Assembly: GCA_013365325.1 (NCBI GenBank)
Contig: JABVXV010000002.1
Span: 682,001-746,000 of the forward strand
Source of the DNA: Dipetalonema caudispina
Lineage: Eukaryota > Nematoda > Chromadorea > Rhabditida > Onchocercidae
Direction: 5' to 3'
Length of the DNA: 64,000 nt
Shown: positions 55,201-64,000 of the stretch, one piece after another
How positions within the stretch are numbered: position 1 is the stretch's first letter
Layout of the letters: the number at the start of each line of letters is the position of its first letter
Notes under the pieces: generated by a model
Database searches by the model: none
Told to the model about the DNA's origin: nothing
The model's input: the letters and a program-made list of their open reading frames with translations, nothing else
Made by a program: the position numbers and the translations under genes

Positions 55201-58200
55201 AATTTTTCTTCCAGTCGTTCTTTAGCATCGAAAAAATTGTCGGTGAGACGCGATTTCCTAGCGGATGTTCGAGCCATCAGTGATTCTTTCGTGAAAGTTG
55301 ACGATTCTTGAGATGATTGATAATTAACATCTGGAAAAAAAATGAATATGAGACTCTGCGCAGTATAACTGTAAATAAGATTATGAAGAAAGGTTATTTT
55401 CAGGTATAATATATGCAGCTATCAGCATAAAAGATTTAGTTAGCTAGATAAACCTTCTCTGAGAGAGACAGCAATAATAAATGACAAATTTAAAGCGAAT
55501 TCTCAATGAATAACGAAAAGTGAACAGAAATGAAAAAATATTTCAATTCTTGCGTAGTTGCCTTAAAAAATGAGAGATGCAGTTGGGTATTAATCAAAAT
55601 AATGAGCAGTATAACGGGAAATCGAAAAAATTTAATTTTTGAAAAATCTGACTAATTCAGATTCTTTGCTCCTAGTCAGCTACACCATAAAAAGTCAAAG
55701 ATATAAAAAATCAAATCGGTTACAATAGACAGCAAAGAAATTAAAAACCTGGAGATATAGTAACCCGATATTTACTTCTCGGTGACCCGCTAACATTTTT
55801 CAAAGCAGAGTGGTAGATGCGACACGTGTTCGATATATCAGTACGTTTCTGATCTACATGTGACAATGGAATAGATAGTGGAGAAACAGCTTCAGAACCC
55901 GTTATAACTGAGGATGAGGATGGTTTTTGCTGCAGTGTGTGGGCATTGTCCGAGATCACTCGTAAACCATCAGCTAAAGCAAACTATTTAATTCTGCCTT
56001 GTTCAACTCATATCATTACAAATTATGTAAACATAATAAATAAACTATAATATATACTTTTCCTTTGCAAGCGTCTAGAAAAAACCTCCTAACAAACTAT
56101 TTTTTAAACTAATCTAGGAAAAATACTGCTCGAATCCCTAAGATCTTTGCTTTTATAAGTAAAAACTTTGCGATTTCACCTCAGCAATTCAAAATAATTT
56201 TTAGAAACCTTAACTGCCAGCAAAGTTATTAAAATAATATTTCAACCATGATAAAACAAACTCGGCGGTATAGCAATATTTGTAATTTCAACAATATCAC
56301 CATCGCTGGAACTTGAAATAATGTTTAATTTACTATCCAAAGGACTTTCTGTTGATGTGGCGGTTTTTGCAGTTGCCGAGGAAGAACTTGACGATATTGT
56401 TCCGTTGATGGCAAATCGAGAAGCACTTGTTGGAGCTGAATCCACTACAGCAAATGCCGGTTCGTCGTAGATCGCTAATATCTAAAATAGATTTACCAAA
56501 GTTCTTAGAAAAGTAATTATCTGAGGACTATGGAATTAATAGCAAACTAAAAGAAAAGTTCGGATAAAACCTTAATTTATAGCAATTCTGAACATTTATC
56601 CAGTCTTTTCACCAAGCGTCTACTTTATCTGAAAGACGTGGACTAACGATTCAGAAAGTCAGTCTCATCTAAACAACTCCTTTTACTTTCATCTAATTTG
56701 GGGATTTTAATTTCATCTAATTCATTAATAGCTAACTCGTAATAGCTGTCGCAGTAAAGTTGAAAGATTTAAAACCTTCTATGGTTTTCACTAACCTGAT
56801 CATTATTCTCATCAAAAACGTCAAAAAGTTGATCATCGGGATCCAGAATGCCACCATCTCGTAAGCATTCAACATGATGAACAAATACATAATGTTCTGA
56901 TGGCTATAAATTCTACGCTAATAACGTAAATATGTTAATAAAATGGACAAGAAAAAGTCAGATATTCGTTCTGTTCCATTTCAAACAATATCTCTAATTC
57001 AACAATATAACGAAAATCTGACCATTACTTGTCCAAATTTTGATTAAACTGACTTACTGTAACATAATTTGCATTCTGTTGGCAGTGTACGATGCCAGTG
57101 GGACCGATAGTAGCACTATCTGTTGTTGTGGACATCGTATGATACATGAGATGATGAAGGTAAAAGGAGAGAGAGAAATTCCCTCACCCTTCTTCTCTTC
57201 AAAATCGATCTTTCAATGAGCCTCTTTTTGTTTGAAATATATTAGGAATAGAGAGAGAAGAACGATAGGTAAATCATCACTCTTTCATGATCGTATCCAT
57301 AACATTCCTGATTGTAATGATAGAATAAACTAATGATGGAACAGATAACAACAGTTTACGAATGTGTATGCGTATGCCTGTGATGTAAACTGATCATTAA
57401 ATATACAGCAGCAAAGCTCATTATTCCTATGATCAACAAAGTTGAAAGTAGAACCGAAACCTTTTATGATAACCGGAATTAGAAACATAGCCGGAATAGG
57501 GAGTGATATTTCTAGACACTTATGCATTCACTTAATAAATCATTGGTATAACCTATCTCTTAGAAGGATTTTTTTACGAAAAAAAAAAAAAAATGAAATT
57601 CCAAAAAGCATGAATGTATATGCATTACATAGTGACATCACGTGTTATCCTTTACGTACATACGTGAACTTAACTGTACTATTTCCATTACTTAATAAAG
57701 CGTTGTTGGTACTGATACAAAAATGAACATATCGTATGTTTTTCATCATTTCACGTTATCTAATTCCGGTTCTAATTTACAAATTCCTGAAGAACGTACA
57801 TCTTCTTCTAGCGTCATAAAATGAGTTATGAGATGAAAGATGGTAATTACCATTTAATAAAATATGTCACATCAAATAGAAAGGGTCATCGCAATTTAAT
57901 TCGGTTAAATTCAATTACATTTGAATTAACTCATTTCATGCAATCACTACGCCAAAATATTACATCGAAAATAAGTAAGAAAGGCCTTTTGTCAGAAGAG
58001 ATATGACATTAAGTGATCCGAGCGAGTGAGCGAATAATTTTAATTTAATTCATCGTATTATGGAGGAAGAAAAAGAAGAATGAATGGAAGCTTTGAGTAA
58101 TTTCTCCGGTAATTATCGATTAAGAGTTGAACCGCGGTGAATTTATGACAGTTTTCTTTGCTTATAATAAGATTTCGTGAGAAACCTACTCATGACGAAA

Positions 58201-59972
58201 GCTCGAAACAAAAAGGTAATAATCCTAGGTAAGTGCAGATGAAGCGGTAAATGTAACTCTCGAGAATGCATACCTTATCTATCATTAGCGATCAATCGAT
58301 CGCCTCATTTCCCATACTGAGCAACCTGTGACGCGATAATGATCGATAGCATCATACGGAGGGGACATGACAGAGAAGACTCCCATCCCTTCGATCATCA
58401 CCTACCTGCACCATATAGACAGACAGACACACATAGATGCAGTTACCTGGATGCACATGTACACCACCAACAGACAGACATATGCGTCATCCCATGTTAT
58501 GCAGGAAAAAAAAAAAAATCACCGCGGCATTTTACTAGTTGTCTGAGATATCGTGGAAGAGCTTTTTCTTGTACTACTTCTCATACTTCAATTTATGCTA
58601 GAATTTCTCGGTCTGAACAACAAACTCTGTCATATGCAAGTTAACAAATCATCTATTGAGATTCTTCCTCTCTGATATTCCGTTCTGCAAGGCCCTATCT
58701 AATAGCAACGTATAGCAAAGGTCAAATGTACAAGTATCATAAAGAGCAATGAACTAACAAACTATATGACAACTTTATCACTCATTTTTTCTTCTGCTTT
58801 TTAATTAATGAATAATGAGGTATGTGTGGATTTTTCGAACTATCCAACAAATATTCTACCAATAATTAATCTTTCTTAACTTTCAATTGATTCTCAATGA
58901 ATAGACGACAATAAACAAATCAGAAATGGTGTAGGATTATTAATGTTTCCAAGTTATATGATTTAAAATTTTGGCACTTTTGCTATCGTTTGGTACAGTT
59001 TATTGATTTTATTATAATTTGTTACTCTTAATGTAGACCTTTTTTACTTGTTGGAAATCATAAATTATATTACAATCATATCAGTAAAAAAAAATACAAC
59101 TCTGATCTGAAGTTATTTAATGAGGACAACACTGACAAAATTACAACACATTTTACATTGTTCTCAGAAGTATATTGACATAGTGTCTCGATTAGCGGTA
59201 CTAAACTGTCGAAAATTGAACTAACACAGATATAACAGGTATCAAAGAAAAAGTCTTCCTTTTATAAACTCAAAAATGACCCTTCTACTGCCTTCTAGGA
59301 TCATCAGTTAATCGAGAACACGATATACTATTCCTTCTCTCTCTCTCTCTCTCCCTCTCTCTCTCTCTCTCTTTCTTCATCCACTTCAGAAATCCATTTC
59401 GTACTGATAAGATATGAGTAATTTTCAAAAGAAATATGTTTCAATTTCTCAATAACTCTCACATCGTCTTTCCGGTACAACTAAAATCAGTAATAATATC
59501 TTTCCGTAGAGAAGAAAAAGGAAGTAAAATCATAAATACTGCTCATTTGACAACAAATAAATACAAGGTCATAGTGTTTATAAGCAATGCGAAATACAAA
59601 CTTCGAGGTCATGGAATCAATAATGTTGATCTTAACGTGTGAAGCACTGCAATCAACGTACACTGCCATTTGCAAACTATGACATTTCACAGTATTTTAA
59701 ATATGATTAATTAATTCAGAAATGATCAAAATTTCTACTGATATAACTCATGTCGTCATATCTTTTTTACTAATTTAATTATAAGAAATGGTCGAAAGTT
59801 TGTCAAGTTTACATGTAATTCATTAATAAAATAAAAGTTGAAAACTTACTCGTCCGGTGGCTTTTTTGTATCGCAAAATAGAAGCTTTAATGAGGTCATT
59901 AACAGTCATATAATCATAACATGGCACCACCACTCCCACATTTCCAAAACGTACTGTCACTTTTGCTTTCAT
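46176..59972 (-). CDS. par-3: PAR-3 polarity scaffold (CR1, three PDZ domains, CR3)
   Basis: Exons: 59972-59850, 56903-56796, 56481-56262, 55973-55749, 55330-55062, 54705-54559, 54354-54255, 53666-53547, 53364-53234, 53005-52797, 52395-52266, 52087-51946, 51848-51693, 51432-51343, 50968-50855, 50662-50571, 50277-50026, 49651-49576, 49472-49324, 49233-49143, 48908-48789, 48634-48514, 47482-47361, 47216-46890, 46299-46176; roughly 1,250 aa. CR1 oligomerisation domain: MKAKVTVRFGNVGVVVPC, then GGILDPDDQLFDVFDE. PDZ1 about 285-385 (VGSDGRLRIGDRIVEIN), PDZ2 about 430-515 (GGFGFTITSRETAKGERLFY), PDZ3 about 553-655 (GSAGLGISLKARAVMK; VLHGGAAYKDGRLQLNDQL). The aPKC-binding CR3 is ARRSISEKRHMG with the target Ser. 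Downstream lie basic 14-3-3-like sites (PNRRSLSLES, RRKSVG) and a Gln-rich tail. PAR-3 with PAR-6/aPKC marks the anterior/apical cortex. The 51343/50968 junction does not keep phase, and the C-terminus is unresolved. Confidence 0.92.
57058..57135 (-). CDS. par-3: Alternative first coding exon of par-3
   Basis: ATG at 57135 opens a 26-codon exon (MSTTTDSATIGPTGIVHC...) ending at a consensus GTAAGT donor in phase 0, the same phase as exon 1 (59850), directly before the CR1 exon at 56903. Joining exon 1 straight to 56903 gives continuous CR1 homology, so this exon is best read as an alternative start. The isoform would lose the first 41 residues of CR1. Inclusion as an internal exon is possible only if an acceptor exists just upstream; none is obvious. 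Confidence 0.5.
59336..59373. repeat. (CT)n microsatellite in par-3 intron 1
   Basis: About 38 bases of CT dinucleotides, interrupted by CTCCCT and ending CTTTCTT. On the transcribed strand this is a (GA)n purine tract. Confidence 0.9.
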
Positions 59973-62900
59973 TTCTTCTGCTTAATATCTTTAAAAAAAA
60001 AAAGCATACATTATTCAATTGAATATTTCAAAATTAAACCTTAAAAATGAAAGAAAGCACAAAATAAAGAAAGTATGCAAAATAAATAAAAGATGAAGAT
60101 ATCTTCGTTCATACATATAATAACAGTCAAATGATAAAGGATATATATATAAGGAGCAAACTTTGATCCCTGAGGTTTCTAATGTCCAACATCCTTCAAT
60201 GGGAGCTTGTAAATAGTAAAAGTAACCCTTCATGTCGTCTACTGCTAACTATCATAGGTTATCAAAAATAGGATGAGACCGGTAATGAAGGAGCTATGAA
60301 TGAGAAAGGTATGATTGTACTAAAATACGATCAAATAATCTAAAAGTTAAAAACGCAAAGGATATTGCATTAGTCAGAGAAATTTCAAATCAAAATTTTT
60401 TAACGACTTTCAATATTATCGGTCAACGAAATACTGCTGAATAGGAACTTCGGATTTCTCAATGGTTGTCGCAAGATATTTTAAAATATCCTTTTTTTAA
60501 TATTTTTTGAAAAATTTAAAAAATCAAAAAAACCCCTGACTTTTTGTTATATCTTATTTTCAAGTTTCCTCGAAAAAACGCATATCGATAGACTTACGAC
60601 AGAAAACTTTAAATAAAACGTTGATATTTTCCTTGTAATTAGCAAACACTCAGAAATCTCAGAATTTTCGCAATGTGATCAAATTCCAGGATAAACCAAA
60701 AACTAAGAATTAGAAGTTCTGACTATTTTCCGGAACTTCGAAAATTTCAAAACCCTTAAGATGCATCTTTCTGTAACAACTCCAATATTGCTAAATCAAG
60801 AACAGCACTGAGGATGTATCATTTTTCTTCATAGGCTTATTGTAACAGAAAATGATGAAATAAAATTTATTTTTCATTTCAAAAACAAAAGGGAAATATT
60901 GATTGGTTTTGCAGATTAGAATGCTGATAATGAATAAAAATAATGGGAAAAAGATGAAGGGAACGAAAAATAATTATAGCCTGATTTTATTCTTTTTTTT
61001 GTATAAAGAATTACTTCACTGTTGAATTTCGAGAAAATATGGATAATAACGCGAGATTATAAGGTTGCTTGGATTTTTGGGTTTCAGAGAGATGAAGTTA
61101 TCCAGAATCAGCCGTTATAAAACCTAACCTAAAGGTGTTAGCAAGCTTAATCTTAAAGGAAGTATTTTATACGAAGCACTTTTTATCCCAACTACATTTA
61201 ATTAATAATAAATCTAATGACATAACAGGAAGCCAAAAGAAATGTGATGTCCGAGCAAAAACTATCATCAACCTATATAATTCACATCTGACCAGATTTT
61301 CTGCATTCATCAGCCAGAAAAAAAAGCTTGAACCGATGCATGCCTCATTTACCTCAATAACAAGATGGTAAATGATTTTGCTAGCACAATTTGAATACTG
61401 CTAAGCTATAAGAAGCCAAGCTGGACTCTTTTCAACGGAAGCTGCTATATATGTTGTTAAGTATTGGTGTATTAAAGTCCGATATTGCCTTCCTTCTTGT
61501 TTATTTATGCTCTAAATAAATCAGTCAAGAATTAAATTCCACATCAAAACTATTCAATTAACATTTTTATCCATCCATTAAGCGCCAGATAAAAAGAAAT
61601 TTCTCACTAAGAAATGTGGTGAAGTTATCTCTGTAAAAGTTATCAGCACATAAATGTGTCTTCTAAGTTGTAAATATTTTAATTTTTAAATTTCAAATCC
61701 CATTCGTATGAACATTTAATTTACATTCCGCTCGGCGATGATAGCATATAAAAAAAATGTAAGTTATGTGCAACAAGCAAGTGATGATTAACAGCAATTT
61801 ATCAATGATATCGAAAGGGAATGAGATTGAGGAATGGAAGATTAAGACCGATTAATATCAGTGAATCATTCGAATGAATAATATTACACTGGAGGAATGT
61901 TGTCGGTGGTAATGACCCTTCTTCCCTTCCTATTTGGGTATTGTGAAAAGATGAGATGCAAACTGATATTGCAATATGCTATCTTTCCTGTGCTCATTAT
62001 CACTTTTGACAAATTTTCCTTCGTTAATATTTGAAATTACTTAAAAGCGTTTTTAAAATGAAGTTTTAAAATTGTTTCTCTTGCCTTCACAGAGAAATAT
62101 GCGCAGCTTTAATCCCTGTTACTAAGGATATAATATCCGATATGCATAGGCGTATCGATAAACAAATCAACATTAATCTCAATTGATGCTTAGTTTCAAG
62201 TAGAATTTAAGAAGGCTAAGCTAATCTTGAAATAAGAGTAGAAAGCGCATAATATTGTGAGAGCTTGAAGTGTTGCGATTCTAACATTTTATTAGGAACA
62301 TTTTTAAAATGATCATAATGCATCATTATATTACAAAGGAGTGAGGAGACGATACTGTATTTACAGTAACTGTTTATGATTAGTTAAATTATACAACAGA
62401 GTGTTTCATACAGTTCACGACAGATTGTTGTTGAATTATTCGAATGTTACAGAAGTGATGAAGTTTATTTGCAAAGTAATTGTTATTGTTACAATAAATG
62501 AAGACGTTTACCATAGATATCACCTGACTTTTCAACAAGAGGGTTAAAATGCCTGAAATGAAGAAGTTCAATTATTTTAAGGCGTGGAAAACTGCATTTC
62601 CAGGCTTTTTCTATAAATGCTTCTTAAAGTCACTCATTTTTTTATCTACTTCATCACATTTGGAAATTTCAGAATTAAATTTAACAAGTAAAAGTGATAA
62701 TAAAGCAGAACAGACAGATGGTTTGTGATAAATGACAGTCTGTCATGAATGACAAAAACTAAATTGTAAGTAGTGGGCAAAGAAGTAATCTCTGGCTATC
62801 GAATGATATGAAAGATATGGAAGGATGTGACAAATTAAGGATTGGAGAAAACAATTGAACCGCTATGAACCCATTCATGATATTATCAGTAATTAAGTGT

Positions 62901-64000
62901 TAGAGCAGGTTAATAAATGATAAGGAAGTATTATAAAAACGATGGAAGGATCTTTGGAATGTTAAAAATGCAAAAAGGTGCAGACGGGTTGAAAGCCAAA
63001 ATTGTCGACATTATCAGCAACGAACAGCTAACATTGCATCATCCAATCATCTATCAATACATACATATTCATGCAAATATCTGTGAACGAATAATTTTTT
63101 GCACTAAAATAAACCTTCAGCAAAGCAGCTTTGATGTATATCTCATGTTTTACAACAAGAAAGCCCTAAAAAATCAATTTCTAAATTTATTATTTCGATC
63201 ATTGATATGCAACGAAAATAAATTTGATTCGAGAATAAATTTTAAAAATTTTAATATCACTTGAATATGACGAAAACGCGCAGAATTGAAGCGAATGAAA
63301 CGTAGTAAAACCGAAATTGATTTTTTTTTTTTTTAATTAAGATTTGAATAGATCTGAAGTGTGAGTTTAACCAAGCTAAGAGTATTATAACTATCATTCC
63401 TAATATTTTCATTTGTCATTTGCAGGAAGTGTTGCAGCTTGAAAGGATTGCCAGATTGTTCTTTTAACTTATGAAATTTTAGGTTGACAAGTAACCGGAA
63501 ATATGAGTAGATACCACCTGGGAATTGTGAAAGTAGACAGTTATAGTTGGGTTATCCTATTAAAAATTTGGAAAACTTTAGGGATATTTTGGATAAAGAG
63601 GAGAAGGATGGATTGTTGACATCGAAATATCCGGTTGGTTCATTCATATTCCAATTTTAATATGCGACTGCAAATGTATTTGAAAAGTCATTCCCTAATC
63701 GTTAAGTATTACAATAAGAAATTTCCTGTTTAGTACAAATTGAAAATTAATAATAACGTCATACATACGGAATTTCTTTCTGATAACAGATCGCATAATA
63801 GTTCATTCATTATCTTTTCTATTCACGTGAAGTAATGTTTTAGAGACGTGCGACAATAATCAAAAACCTTAACTGTATTGTTTGTAAAGGGAAGTGATGA
63901 AATTAATTGCATTTAATTATTCGAGAAAGTTTTGAAGTCAAAATTTTATGCGGAAAAGTCTTAAAATATGATGAGAAAGTTACAAAATTTATCGCGCAAA
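59973..64000. other. Upstream region of par-3, no gene recognised
   Basis: On the - strand a TTAAGCAG lies 5 bases before the par-3 ATG, a possible trans-splice acceptor. The remaining about 4 kb is AT-rich. The longest frame (62917-63264, +, 115 codons from an ATG) shows no signal peptide, motif or biased codon use, and is not called. No RNA gene or transposon was seen. Confidence 0.5.

Noticed and set aside
62917..63264. 115-codon + strand ORF near the right edge
   Set aside because: No domain, signal peptide or supporting splice signals. A length plausible by chance in 4 kb of AT-rich DNA.

Overview
The window reads as an AT-rich nematode chromosome segment, most likely from a filarial or other spirurid (clade III) worm. 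The evidence is small exons separated by AT-rich introns with TTTCAG-type acceptors, genes whose start codon lies about 10 bases after a splice acceptor with no upstream exon (the mark of spliced-leader trans-splicing), and orthologues that match metazoan families exon by exon. No prokaryotic, viral or intact transposon gene was seen. Species cannot be fixed from sequence alone. All gene models below were built by hand from splice signals and reading phase; most close in frame from start to stop.

Layout, left to right. (1) 104-738, + strand: last two exons of an unrecognised single-pass membrane protein cut by the window edge. (2) 3159-3320: a possible small secreted peptide. (3) 5148-6671, +: a secreted protein with a pepsin-inhibitor-3 (aspin)-like domain fused to a long histidine-rich tail. 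(4) 7684-7728: a perfect 20-bp inverted repeat. (5) 8569-11333, +: LRRC47 orthologue. (6) 11933-28925, all on the - strand in the order sel-1, mrps-5, eif-3.M, ntl-9 (reading leftwards): an ERAD adaptor, a mitoribosomal protein, a translation initiation subunit and a CCR4-NOT subunit, separated by about 0.5-1 kb, possibly an operon. (7) 32028-36214 and 38588-42394, -: two tandem secreted BPI/LBP-type lipid-binding (TULIP) proteins with matching nine-exon structures. (8) 45410-59972, -: par-3, the polarity scaffold, with CR1, three PDZ domains and the aPKC-binding CR3, plus an alternative first exon and an unresolved C-terminus. (9) 60-64 kb: no gene recognised.

Functional reading. The middle block is housekeeping RNA/protein metabolism (translation initiation, mitochondrial translation, mRNA deadenylation, ER-associated degradation, and LRRC47 with its tRNA-synthetase-like B3/4 domain). 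The secreted proteins (His-rich PI-3 protein and the two TULIP proteins) are the nematode-specific part. The most unusual items are the PI-3/His-rich fusion, the frame conflict around a 297-codon ORF at the end of par-3, and the perfect hairpin at 7.7 kb.
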